The position numbers and the translations under genes are program-made. The notes below the pieces were generated by a model. It saw only the letters and a list, made by a program, of their open reading frames with translations, ran no database searches and was not told where the DNA came from. Source: Collinsella aerofaciens (GTDB taxonomy: Bacteria > Actinomycetota > Coriobacteriia > Coriobacteriales > Coriobacteriaceae). From it: 33,519 nucleotides of DNA. Positions 24,916 through 33,443 of the stretch are shown one piece after another (within the stretch, counting starts at the first letter, position 1; the number at the start of each line of letters is the position of its first letter). Location: positions 14,684 to 48,202 of the forward strand of contig NZ_CAAKNY010000058.1 in the NCBI RefSeq assembly GCF_901212495.1, given 5' to 3'.

Positions 24916-25134
24916 CTATTTCTTCCTGTACTCATCGAGCGTCTTTCCGCTCTTGTCCTTCCAAACATTCCAGCCGTTTGTTGGGCCGCCAAGCACAACC
25001 CAACCAGCAGTCGAAGGCGATTTTGTCGCCACGCCAGCCTGCAGCACGCCATCCACAATTGGTGCTGTGCGACGGGCTTCAGGAGCCCAAACCCCTTCGT
25101 TGACCGCAGCCATTTCACAAATCAGAATTAGCAA
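24916..25134 (-). CDS. DUF4357-type domain protein, probably a C-terminal fragment
   Basis: 72 residues. The C-terminal 45 (STAGWVVLGGPTNGWNVWKDKSGKTLDEYRK) match the pattern of the DUF4357 domain, which normally forms the C-terminal end of larger nucleic-acid-related proteins. The N-terminal part here is short and lacks a clear ribosome site, so this may be the stump of a longer gene or a free-standing small domain. The start is 25134 or the ATG at 25113. Confidence 0.5.
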   Translation of the reverse strand: MLILICEMAAVNEGVWAPEARRTAPIVDGVLQAGVATKSPSTAGWVVLGGPTNGWNVWKDKSGKTLDEYRKK

Positions 25135-25136
25135 AC

Positions 25137-25172
25137 AACCGAGCCATACCCCATATGGAGGATAGCTCGGTT
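25137..25172 (-). terminator. Probable terminator of the vWA surface protein gene
   Basis: Arms AACCGAGC (25137-25144) and GCTCGGTT (25165-25172) pair perfectly, with further partial pairing inside. On the minus strand GTTTGCT follows. Between this hairpin and the vWA gene stop (25173-25298) nothing else is seen. Confidence 0.55.
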
Positions 25173-25298
25173 TGCCGTTCTACCGGAGATGCCAACTTGT
25201 GTAGTCATGCTAGGGCGAGACTGCGTCTATTGTCGAAATGCACACACGGCATCTGGGCCGCACAATTGGGGATTCTTCCTGCTCTGGTTCTCAGCAAG

Positions 25299-28200
25299 CT
25301 ATAGGTTCGAACTGATGACAAGATGCAGCTTATCTGCGGCAGATTTAATTGAATTCTGCTGTTCGGAAAGCCAGTCGTCATATTCTTCGTTATTACCAAA
25401 GAAATCGTCCAACTTCCCCATGAAGCCGTGGCTTTGTTTGTAGTCCTTGCAATACACTTCACCCTTATAACGCATATTTGCAACATTGCTCAGGGCAACA
25501 ATTCCAGTTGAACCCTTGTGAGAGAGCCCACGATATAAGCCACTACTAGCGATAGTACCCTCATTCATCGTTAGCAACTTAAACTGATCTTCATACATAT
25601 CGCCAATGCCAAAGAATGCATCTAAGCCCTCTTTAGTCGCTACAATGATTTTCCCAGCAGGACAGATGTTGGAAATTAAAGACTCCATTACCTTTAAAGC
25701 CTCATCGGCAGCATAGTTCAAGGCTACGTCTGCAATTAGAGGGCAAAAATTACCGCCAATCGCATTTTTAAGCATTGTTGCAGAGTCCCTTACGGCGGCA
25801 TAGGACCCATGCGTGGAAATCCTATTCAACCATTCAATGCATTCTGCAACAGACTCAGTATTAGCTCCAAGCTCTGCAGAATTGCTAATCAATTTGAATA
25901 AAGAGCTGGATTGATCGAGAACATCGAAAACACCACTAATTGCGTCCAATTTAGATGAGAGCGCATTTATCTTGCCTTTAGGAAGGTTAAATTTAACGCT
26001 AGAGGCTTCGATGCGCGACAGGCTGCTACGGAATGAGCTGCAGCTAATAGTCCAAATAGTTTCCCCGCCTTCGGAGTGAATAAATGAACTTATCTCCGCC
26101 ATTGTTGCAAAATAAGCATCCTCATATTGTTCCACGCTTCCATAGGAGGCGTAAACCCCGTCCAGCTTATCGAAGAGCCCGTTAATCTTGGAAACCAATC
26201 CAGAAATCTTATCAACTGGGGTCTTTCCCGCCGCAACCAAGTTGTCGAGCATCGCTATCCCCTCTTTAAGAGAGGATACATAGTTTGCAGCCTTATATGT
26301 GTCCATAACTTTGGCAGAAGTCGTAAAGTCATTAACCAGATACGACATCAATTCTTCTTTAAATACACGTTGTTGATCGGTTCCAAAAAGCTTGGAAAGT
26401 AGCGGTGCAACAAAGGTATTTAAATCATCCTCGGTAATAGAAGAGCTCTCGGATGAGTAACGGAAATTACCATCGTCCAGCAACCATTCCTCCGCATTGC
26501 CGTCAAAGTAGTTGCCCTTCTCGTTCTTCCCGACAGGGTTCGAAACTTTATTTAGATAGACGCCACCGGCGGGTGTCGTAACGAGCTGAATTTCGTCACC
26601 ATTTTTTATGCCGTCGTGATCCCAGTCATTGCTGGGTTTCCCATCGCAGTCGTTGTTGAAGTCAATACCAGTAAGTTCACGCGACCCGTTGGACAAAATC
26701 AGCTTGCCCTCATAGATAAGCTTGTTGTAATAATCCGGGATTCCATCATCGTTAGAATCCGTAAACAGGTCGACCGTCTCAACCTCAATGTCCTTATAGA
26801 TATCCTCCAAGTCAAGACCAGCTTTTGCCTCATAGCATTTACCGCCCGTAGACTCAGCGATCTTATTCAGAAGTTCGGTATTGGCCTTTCCTAACGCAAC
26901 GGTATAGATTTTCACTCCGGCGGCCTGAGCATCCGCAATCAGATCTTCATACGTCTTCTCGGGATCAGAATAAGTATCCTCGCCATCAGTCATAAACAAA
27001 ATGTACTTGTTCTTGAGATTCGTTTTGGAAAGCTCTTCAAGAGAAGTCTTTAAAGCTGACGTTCCGTTTGTGCCTGACGAACCAAAATTCCATCCACTAT
27101 CGTTCTGAATATTATCGATAGCCTGGTTCAGAGCATTCTTGTCATTCGTGAGAGGGCAGGTAACGGTTGCTTTGGCGATAAATGAAACCAGTGCGCCCTG
27201 GTCTTCTTCGCGCAGCTTCTCCACAAAAGACTTCGTTACGTTTTTCCTAAGATAATAGGGGTCGTTATCGTCCATGGACTGCGAATAATCCAGAGTAAAA
27301 CAGAACGCCATTCCATCATTTGCATCGTTAGCGGATTTGATATCAGCGTCCCAAGCCTTATCAAAGGGAACTCCGTTAAGCAGAATGTACGTCGAAAAAT
27401 GGCTCACATACGCAGTGACGGTATTGCCATCAACATTCTGATTCTCCACCTTCTCTAGGCAATGTGTCCGCTCGTTGACATAATAAATCTCAGGACGGAA
27501 ATCCTCATCAGGTTGTCCGAAGGTGCCGGCGTCATACGAAAACGAGATCTCAGCAGAATCGAATGACCCATCAACGCTGAATTCATATGCATTGCCCATG
27601 TAGCCAGCAGTGGAAGGGCTGACGAGGCTCTGCTGCGAATTGTCCACCGGGGCGATCGTTAGGGAAGATGCCTGCGATCCAGAGAGTCCCTTTACCGTAA
27701 CGCCGGCTGTGACCAAGTTGCTCGGCGAAGGATTTGCCGCTGCAATGGTTGTTTCGAAGGAAGAATTGAATGCCTTTGGATCAAAATCGTTTTCAATTTC
27801 CCAACCGTCCAGCGCTCCGTCGTCATCGGTATCGGCATTAAGAGGGTCTGTGCCCCTGGTCTTAAATTCTTCGCCATCGGAGATGCCATCATTATCAGTA
27901 TCCGGATTTAGAGGGCGCGTCCCCTTTTGCAGTTCCTCTCCATTAGACAGGAGATCGCTATCTGCGTCCTCGTCATAGTCGATCGCTCCATTTGCATCGC
28001 TGTCAGCAAGAAGAGGGTTAGTGCCGCATTCAATTTCAAAGCCATCAGGCAGTCCGTCGCCATCAGTATCTGCATTGGCGACGTTTGTTCCATACCAGCG
28101 CTCAATACCGTCCGCCATTCCGTCGGAGTCGGTATCTGTGGCGTCGTATGACAATTTTGCATATATAACGGTGTCACCAGTAATCGGTTTAGAAAAATCA

Positions 28201-29033
28201 AAGGGGGTGGAAAGCCCTTCGTCTGCATACCAGCCGTCAAAGCCAAATACCCGCGATTTTGGATCAGAAGGCTGTTTTACAACATCTCCGTCTTTAACCT
28301 CAAGCGAGCTAAAGTCCGTAGGGTTGTCGATTAGATCCGGATAAGCGATATTAAAAGCAACAGTGTGAACGTTACTCGATTGGCTTACAGGGTCATGCTT
28401 AATATGAATAACGACGTCAACCCGCTTGCCATCAACAAACACTGCAGTTTGAGCGTCCACGACGGAAGGACCTGCCTCAGCATATGTTGCCCGCGGCATT
28501 ATGGAAAGCAGCAGTGAGCTAGAAACAACGAAGCAAATGAGGAAGCTGAAAGCAGATCTGTGTCCGCGAAGCAGAAAGACGCCGAGCAGAAGCAGCCCGG
28601 CTCCTACCACCGCAAATGTGATCCAATTATTAACGTCCCCAGCAAAAGGCATGCCCGAGGCCTTATTGTTCTTAGATTTATTTGTCTTAGACGCCTTAAT
28701 CGAGTTCGCACTAGCCCGAATAGTCCAAGTCGCGCTTTCGCCAGGGGCTATAGATTCCGCATTCCAAGAAGAAGAGGACCCCTGTTTAACGGTCAGACAC
28801 TCAGGAAGATCCAAAGTTCCGTTTAAGCCAGAAACGGTAGCGGCATATCCATTTTTAACGTCAACAGTTAATTCAACATCGTCACCAGACGAATAGGAGC
28901 TCTTATCAGATCTGACGGAAACTGCCAAGCCTCCCGAAGATTCTTCTGCAAACGCGCTATAAGTTGCAAAGCCATTAAATAGCAGCATTAGCATCACAAT
29001 CGTTGCGCAGATCCGCGTGAAACGCCTGCCCAT
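25299..29033 (-). CDS. Large vWA-domain surface protein with calcium-binding repeats and an internal signal-like segment
   Basis: 1244 residues, intact. Order: signal peptide (1-29, ending AFA-EE); Ig-like beta domain (about 36-110); Lys/Asn linker; hydrophobic helix (137-156) followed by RGHR; a second signal-peptide-like stretch (158-186, ending ATYAEA); InlB-type repeat with FDGWYADEGLSTPFDF (about 264-295); thrombospondin type 3-like calcium repeats DxDxDGxxD (about 300-412); beta region; a vWA domain (about 575-750) with a complete MIDAS (D582-S584-S586, T658, D683 in MTDGED); another DSNDDGIPD loop (759-767); and a long helical C-terminus. No LPXTG anchor. It likely binds host or neighbour surface ligands through the metal site. 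Clearly less GC-rich than its neighbours, so probably horizontally acquired. Confidence 0.85.
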   Translation of the reverse strand: MGRRFTRICATIVMLMLLFNGFATYSAFAEESSGGLAVSVRSDKSSYSSGDDVELTVDVKNGYAATVSGLNGTLDLPECLTVKQGSSSSWNAESIAPGESATWTIRASANSIKASKTNKSKNNKASGMPFAGDVNNWITFAVVGAGLLLLGVFLLRGHRSAFSFLICFVVSSSLLLSIMPRATYAEAGPSVVDAQTAVFVDGKRVDVVIHIKHDPVSQSSNVHTVAFNIAYPDLIDNPTDFSSLEVKDGDVVKQPSDPKSRVFGFDGWYADEGLSTPFDFSKPITGDTVIYAKLSYDATDTDSDGMADGIERWYGTNVANADTDGDGLPDGFEIECGTNPLLADSDANGAIDYDEDADSDLLSNGEELQKGTRPLNPDTDNDGISDGEEFKTRGTDPLNADTDDDGALDGWEIENDFDPKAFNSSFETTIAAANPSPSNLVTAGVTVKGLSGSQASSLTIAPVDNSQQSLVSPSTAGYMGNAYEFSVDGSFDSAEISFSYDAGTFGQPDEDFRPEIYYVNERTHCLEKVENQNVDGNTVTAYVSHFSTYILLNGVPFDKAWDADIKSANDANDGMAFCFTLDYSQSMDDNDPYYLRKNVTKSFVEKLREEDQGALVSFIAKATVTCPLTNDKNALNQAIDNIQNDSGWNFGSSGTNGTSALKTSLEELSKTNLKNKYILFMTDGEDTYSDPEKTYEDLIADAQAAGVKIYTVALGKANTELLNKIAESTGGKCYEAKAGLDLEDIYKDIEVETVDLFTDSNDDGIPDYYNKLIYEGKLILSNGSRELTGIDFNNDCDGKPSNDWDHDGIKNGDEIQLVTTPAGGVYLNKVSNPVGKNEKGNYFDGNAEEWLLDDGNFRYSSESSSITEDDLNTFVAPLLSKLFGTDQQRVFKEELMSYLVNDFTTSAKVMDTYKAANYVSSLKEGIAMLDNLVAAGKTPVDKISGLVSKINGLFDKLDGVYASYGSVEQYEDAYFATMAEISSFIHSEGGETIWTISCSSFRSSLSRIEASSVKFNLPKGKINALSSKLDAISGVFDVLDQSSSLFKLISNSAELGANTESVAECIEWLNRISTHGSYAAVRDSATMLKNAIGGNFCPLIADVALNYAADEALKVMESLISNICPAGKIIVATKEGLDAFFGIGDMYEDQFKLLTMNEGTIASSGLYRGLSHKGSTGIVALSNVANMRYKGEVYCKDYKQSHGFMGKLDDFFGNNEEYDDWLSEQQNSIKSAADKLHLVISSNL

Positions 29034-29280
29034 CTTCTTCCCACCTTATTTGCGACCATGTGGCCTAATCGTTCTCATCCAACAATTATGAAAGTATAAG
29101 AGAAGCATATAGGCCCAATAGTTGCATTGCTATTTTTTCAGTGAACGTATGAAACGGCGCCCTTGATTATCAACTTTATCCGAACACCTCCCACATTCAT
29201 CCGCACATGTGCGGATGAATGTGGGAACCCGATACCCTGAGGGCCGGATCGGCCGGCCCCGGGAGATCGGGGGAAGGATG
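29034..29280. other. Gene-free stretch between vWA gene and IS3 element
   Basis: The first 120 bases are AT-rich and should hold the promoter of the vWA gene (minus strand; TATACT near 29095 is a possible -10, without a convincing -35). The rest holds the 36-bp palindrome and a very GC-rich tail that appears to be IS debris. Confidence 0.4.
29190..29225. repeat. Perfect 36-bp palindrome
   Basis: Two 18-base arms meet without a loop: CCCACATTCATCCGCACA followed by its exact reverse complement. It has no T run on either side, so it is not a standard terminator. It may be two copies of a transposon end joined head to head, or a binding site. Confidence 0.85.
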
Positions 29281-29341
29281 TGGATTGGCTACACTGGTGT
29301 GGACAGTTCCGGGAGGGGCGCAAGAGACGGGAGGGCCGTAA

Positions 29342-29629
29342 ATGAGGGACCCCAGGCACCCGAGGCATTTCACCGACGAGTTCAAGAGGCAGATAGTCGA
29401 CCTCCACAACGCCGGCAAGCCCAAGCGCGAGATCATGGACGAGTACGACCTCGGCAAGAGCACCGTGGAGAGGCGGGGCAGGTCGATAAACGCGACCGGC
29501 TCGCCGCGCGCCGCGGACAACCGTACGCCCGAGCAGAACCGGATCCTGGAGCTCGAGCGCGAGAACCGCAGGCTCCGGTTGGAGGTCGACGTCTTAAAAC
29601 AAGCGGCGCTGATATACGCTCGAAAGTGA
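29342..29629 (+). CDS. IS3-family transposase OrfA
   Basis: 95 residues. Helix-turn-helix of the IS3 OrfA type (about 9-48: HFTDEFKRQIVDLHNAGKP, then REIMDEYDLGKSTVERR) and a leucine-zipper-like helix (about 63-90: QNRILELERENRRLRLEVDVLKQAA). It binds the terminal repeats and normally pairs with OrfB by -1 frameshifting. The frame is intact. Its stop overlaps a GTG (29626) in the -1 frame that could start OrfB. Confidence 0.85.
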   Translation: MRDPRHPRHFTDEFKRQIVDLHNAGKPKREIMDEYDLGKSTVERRGRSINATGSPRAADNRTPEQNRILELERENRRLRLEVDVLKQAALIYARK

Positions 29630-30486
29630 GGGCCATAGCGGCCAACGGGGGCCGCTACCCCATATCAGCGCAGTGCAGGCTCCTCGGCGTCGCGAGGTCG
29701 ACGTACTACTCCATGCGCTCGCGGCCCGACCGGCCCGCCGCGCCGGACCCCGCCGCGCCGGCCGTGGTCGCGGCCCACGCCGCCAGCAAGGGCCGGTACG
29801 GCTCGCGCAAGAAAAAGGCGTCGCCCGGGAGGCCGGGCGTCACCGTCAGCCGGCGCCGGGCCTGCCGCATCATTGGGGGAGGACGGCCCGATCGGCGCAT
29901 GCGGCGGGAAGAGGTCCAAGGTGCACCCCCGGGGCGGTCAACGAGGCCGACGCGCCGAGCGTCGTCGCGCGCGGCCTCGGCGGCAGGGCGCCGCGCACCC
30001 ATATATGCGGCGACCTGGCCTACGTGTGCGTCGGGGCCTCGTGGAGCTGCGCCCGCCTGCTCGTCGACCCCCGCAACAGGGGGGATCGACGGCCACTCCG
30101 CCGGGCCCGGAAAGGACGCCCGGCCGGTCAAGCCGGCGTTCGCGACGCCCTCCTTCCCGATCCCGGACATCGAGATATTCCACACGGACCGCGGCAGCGA
30201 GTTCAACAACGCCGAGATCGACCTGATGCTCGAGGCCCTCGGCATAGAGAGGTCGCCGTCGGCCAAGGGCTGCCCCCATGACAGCGCCGTCGACGAGTCG
30301 GCCGACGGGATACCGAGGGCCGAGCTCGCCCGCCGCGAGGCGTTCGGCACGACGCGCGAGCTCCGGGCCAGGCTCTCGGACTACGTGCACCGGCACGACA
30401 ACTTCAGGATCCACTCGACGCTGGGCTACATGTCGCCGGTCGAGTTCAGGAAGGCGGGGCCGTCCCTCCCGGAATCGTCCAAATAG
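29626..30486 (+). pseudogene. IS3-family transposase OrfB, multiply frameshifted
   Basis: The DDE integrase part of the element. The start SKVRAIAANGG...CRLLGVARSTYYS and the end HTDRGSEFNNAEIDLMLEALGIERS...YVHRHDNFRIHSTLGYMSPVEF lie in one frame. The middle segments SKVHP, then VNEADAPSVVARGLGGRAPRTHICGDLAYV, appear only in the two other frames, so at least three indels separate them. The single frame is stop-free only because of its high GC. The catalytic DDE residues are scattered over different frames, so no active enzyme is made. Confidence 0.82.
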
Positions 30487-30500
30487 GTGTTGCCAATCCA

Positions 30501-30633
30501 GACTCGCCCTCCCTCCAGTACTTGGCGACCGTGTGCCGGTCCATGCCGTGCCTCCTCGCGATTTCGCTGAAGTTCGGCTTCGCGCCGGACCCCCCCTGTA
30601 GACGTTCAGCTCTCCCATTACGTTTCGCTCCAT
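30501..30633 (-). pseudogene. N-terminal fragment of an IS21-like IstA transposase
   Basis: Minus strand reading gives MERNVMGELNVY, a frameshift in the G7 run (C7 on the + strand at about 30590-30596), then AKPNFSEIARRHGMDRHTVAKYWREGESG, the N-terminal helix-turn-helix of IstA-type transposases. It is cut exactly at the right end of the IS3 element (30500/30501). The rest of the gene is not found on the other side, so it was lost. It differs from the istA at 31968-33443. Confidence 0.7.
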
Positions 30634-30677
30634 ATCCCGCTCCTCCCGGGTCGGATACCCGATCGGAGCATAGTTCC

Positions 30678-30758
30678 GTTAGCGCAGTTGGTGAAAGTAC
30701 GTTAGCGCATTCGGCGAGATGCGTTTGCGGAAGTGGTTATTTTTAGATTAGCGCTAAC
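30678..30758. repeat. GTTAGCGC repeats, two direct and one inverted
   Basis: GTTAGCGC at 30678-30685 and 30701-30708, and its inverse GCGCTAAC at 30751-30758 (inside the palindrome TTAGCGCTAA). They lie at the cut edge of the IS30 remnant and upstream of the istA fragment and are probably transposase-binding repeats of former IS ends. Confidence 0.55.
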
Positions 30759-31195
30759 AGAAGGACGCCGGGTGCGTCGCGGACGCCCTGGAGGGCGTCC
30801 GGGCCATCCTCGGCGCCGACGGGACGCGCCGCGTGTTCCGCGCCGTCCTCACCGACAACGGCGCCGAGTTCTCCGACGAGGCGGCGATCGCGGCGCTGCT
30901 CGGCGAGGGGCCGGGCGAGACGAGGCTGTTCTACTGCGACCCCGGGCGCAGCGACCAGAAGGGCGCCTGCGAGCGCAACCACGTCGAGATCAGGAAGCTG
31001 CTGCCCAAGGGCGCCGGAATCAGGTTCGACCGGCTCGCCCCGGCCGACCTGGCGCTGGCCATGTCGCACGTGAACTCCGAGCCCCGCGGCGCGCTCGGCT
31101 TCGCGACGCCCGCGCGCGCCTTCAGGGCGATGCTCGGGGAGGACGCGGCTGTGTTTCGTCAAGAGGATTCGAGCAAAAAGAGCATCGGAAATTGA
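30758..31195 (+). pseudogene. C-terminal remnant of an IS30-family transposase
   Basis: About 145 residues of the DDE core: LTDNGAEFSD (second Asp) and YCDPGRSDQKGACERNHVEIRKLLPKG (catalytic Glu region), as in IS30 transposases, then the normal C-terminus. The N-terminal DNA-binding half and first Asp are missing; an in-frame TAA at 30755-30757 lies just before it. It has no start signal and is dead. Confidence 0.8.
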
Positions 31196-31234
31196 GCAGC
31201 CTGAGCATCGGAAGCGCGCACGCTTTTTGAGCGG

Positions 31235-31978
31235 CTAGCCCTCCTGCATGAGGGCATGGCGGACGCGGTAGGACTCGCCGCGGAACTGGACGAGCCTCCC
31301 GTGGTGGACGATGCGGTCGATCACGGCGGCGGCCATCCGGTCGTCCCCGAACACCGACCCCCACCTGCTGAACTCCAGGTTCGTGGTGATCACCACCGAC
31401 TGCCTCTCGTATGCGTCGGCGAAGACCTGGAAGAGCAGCCTCGCCCCGTCCGCGTCGAGCGGGAGAAACCCGAGCTCGTCGATGACGAGCAGGCGGGCCT
31501 TGCCGATGGGCGCGGCCTCCCGGTCGAGCCTCCCGTCGTCGCGGGCGCGCCTCAGGCGCATCACGAGCGAGGACGCCGTGAAGAAGCGCGCCTCGAGCCT
31601 CCTCTCGCACGCCAGCGCGCAGAGGGCCGACGCCATGTGCGTCTTGCCGGTGCCGACGTCGCCCATGAGCGCGAGGCCCTCCCTGCGCTCGACGAAGTCG
31701 AGCGCGAGCAGCGACTCGCGCCCCATGCCCTCCGGCCACGACGCGGCCGGCCAGTCGTAGCCGTCGAAGGTCTTGGGCGCCGGCAGCGCGCGGCGCCTGA
31801 GCAGAGTCGCGCGCTTCGAGGCCTCGCGGCTGGACCTCTCCGCCTCGAGGTGGCCAGCCAGGTACTCCACCTGTTTCGGGGTGCCGAGCCTCGACCGCTC
31901 CTCCAGGACGGCGGTGGCGAGCGAGCACGACCGCCCGGCCTCGACGACCCTGCGGGCCAGCTCCTCGCTAGCTGCCAT
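31235..31978 (-). CDS. istB: IS21-type transposition helper ATPase IstB
   Basis: 247-residue AAA+ ATPase, DnaC-like. Walker A GDVGTGKT at 106-113, Walker B LLVIDE at 163-168, sensor region VVITTNLEFSRW near 214-225, and the C-terminal DRIVHHG segment. It selects target DNA and stimulates the IstA transposase. The ATG at 31978 overlaps the end of istA by 11 bases. Length is normal and no lesion is visible. Confidence 0.93.
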   Translation of the reverse strand: MAASEELARRVVEAGRSCSLATAVLEERSRLGTPKQVEYLAGHLEAERSSREASKRATLLRRRALPAPKTFDGYDWPAASWPEGMGRESLLALDFVERREGLALMGDVGTGKTHMASALCALACERRLEARFFTASSLVMRLRRARDDGRLDREAAPIGKARLLVIDELGFLPLDADGARLLFQVFADAYERQSVVITTNLEFSRWGSVFGDDRMAAAVIDRIVHHGRLVQFRGESYRVRHALMQEG

Positions 31979-33443
31979 CGGCGACCGCCCCCTTCAGGAA
32001 CCCGTCGCAGGCCGACAGGTCGGCCCCGCCGGCCCCGCGGCCGCCTCCCGCGATGCGTCTCGCCAGCACGTCGACCGTGGCGTCGTCGGGGACGCGGCCG
32101 CCCTCGACGACCCTGAGCGCCGCCCCGCATGCCGCCTCGAAACCCGAGGGCTCGCTCGCCCGGCCGATCGACCTGAGCGTGCGCCTCCTGCCGGCGGAGT
32201 CCATCCGGTCGATCCCCTCGACGAGCCCCGGCGGCATGTCGCGCCTGATCGTCGACTCCCCGAAGGCCCTCGGCCTGGCGATGATGGCGGGCACGAGCGA
32301 GAGGGGGTTCCGGACCGCGGGGCCCTCCCCGAAGGCCCTGGGGAGGACGGCGACCCGGCGGCCGCGGTCGGCGAGGATCTCCACCGTCGACGCGCGCATG
32401 CCGACGAGCAGGCTCCGCCCGTGCCAGGCGGGCCCGGCGACGTACTCGCGCCCGTCGGCCTCGACGTGGCCGCGCTTGTCGGCGCGGGCGGTGACCCACC
32501 TCACCGCGTCGAACTCCACGCCGGGAAGGGCGCGCATGGCGGCGAGGCCCTCCCGGTAGGCCTCTCCGTGCGGCCTGCCGCCGCGGCGGCGCGCCGCCGC
32601 GTTGACCCCCGCGCATCCATCGGCGAGGAACGCGTTGAGCTCGGGGAGCGTGCCGAACGCCGGCACGGGGACGAGGAGGTTGCGCCGGAGGAACCCCACG
32701 GCGTTCTCGACGGAGCCCTTCTCGTTTCCCGAATAGGGGTTGCAGTACCGGCTCTCGAAGCGGTAGTGGGCCCTGAACTGCGAGAACAGCCTCGATTCCG
32801 TGACCTCGCCGCGCACCATCCTGCCCGCCTCGGTGGCGTTGTCGAGCACCATCGCCGCCGGGGCGCGGTCCCGTCGGCGGAAGATCTCGAGCAGCCCGGC
32901 GCACAGGCACTCCGACCTCTGCGACATGAGGGCGACGCACTGCCGGTCGTTCGAGTGCGGAAGCGTCGCGACCAGCAGCTTGAGGTCGAGGGTCCTCCCG
33001 CCGACCGCGGCGCGAAAGTTCCCGAAATCGACCTGGCGGGTGCCGGGCGCCCACTCGAGCTCGAGGTACCCCTCTCCGCCCGCCGCCGCCCGGGCAAGCC
33101 TGAGCTCGCGGACGAATCTCTGCACGGTGGAGCACGAGCCGCCGTGGCCGCGCTCGGCGACGAGCCTGTCGTAGATCCGCCTGGCGGTGTGGCGCTGCTT
33201 CCTCGGGGCCCCGAGGTCGGCCTCGAGAACGCCCGCGACCCATTCCTCGTTGCCCTCGAGCGCGGGCCTGCCCCTCCTCTGGGGCATCGGCGCGGCGGGC
33301 GACATGTCCTCCATGCCGGCGTACTTCGCCCGGGTGTTCCGGCTCACGTGGGGCACCCGGGCGATCTCGGACCTCGAGCGCCCGGCGGCATCCATCGACC
33401 GTATATCATTCACTGTGTCCAGGGGCACGGCCATCTCCTCCAT
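31968..33443 (-). CDS. istA: IS21-type transposase IstA
   Basis: 491-residue DDE transposase. N-terminal HTH (about 18-42, GRSRSEIARVPHVSRNTRAKY), a second DNA-binding region (about 60-115), and the catalytic core with D139 in RQVDFGNF, D201 in MVLDNATEAG and E246 in NEKGSVENAVGF. A beta-barrel and a C-terminal helical part that contacts IstB follow. The start is at 33443 or at the ATG three codons later (33434), which has GGAGGAG close in front. Very GC-rich codon use, unlike the surface-protein gene to its left. Confidence 0.92.
   Translation of the reverse strand: MEEMAVPLDTVNDIRSMDAAGRSRSEIARVPHVSRNTRAKYAGMEDMSPAAPMPQRRGRPALEGNEEWVAGVLEADLGAPRKQRHTARRIYDRLVAERGHGGSCSTVQRFVRELRLARAAAGGEGYLELEWAPGTRQVDFGNFRAAVGGRTLDLKLLVATLPHSNDRQCVALMSQRSECLCAGLLEIFRRRDRAPAAMVLDNATEAGRMVRGEVTESRLFSQFRAHYRFESRYCNPYSGNEKGSVENAVGFLRRNLLVPVPAFGTLPELNAFLADGCAGVNAAARRRGGRPHGEAYREGLAAMRALPGVEFDAVRWVTARADKRGHVEADGREYVAGPAWHGRSLLVGMRASTVEILADRGRRVAVLPRAFGEGPAVRNPLSLVPAIIARPRAFGESTIRRDMPPGLVEGIDRMDSAGRRRTLRSIGRASEPSGFEAACGAALRVVEGGRVPDDATVDVLARRIAGGGRGAGGADLSACDGFLKGAVADGS

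Larger units (their letters stand above)
29281..30500 (+). mobile_element. IS3-family insertion sequence, decayed
   Basis: 1220 bp with terminal inverted repeats beginning TGGATTGGC at both ends (left 29281 on, right ending 30500, reverse complemented), and TG...CA termini as in IS3 elements. The repeats match imperfectly over about 33 bases (TGGAC and TTCCGGG are shared). No 3-bp target duplication flanks it (ATG left, GAC right), so one flank was rearranged after insertion. It carries orfA and a broken orfB. Confidence 0.85.

Noticed and set aside
29138..29520. Minus-strand frames across the palindrome and IS3 left end
   Set aside because: They run through the inverted repeat and antisense to orfA, with no recognisable product.
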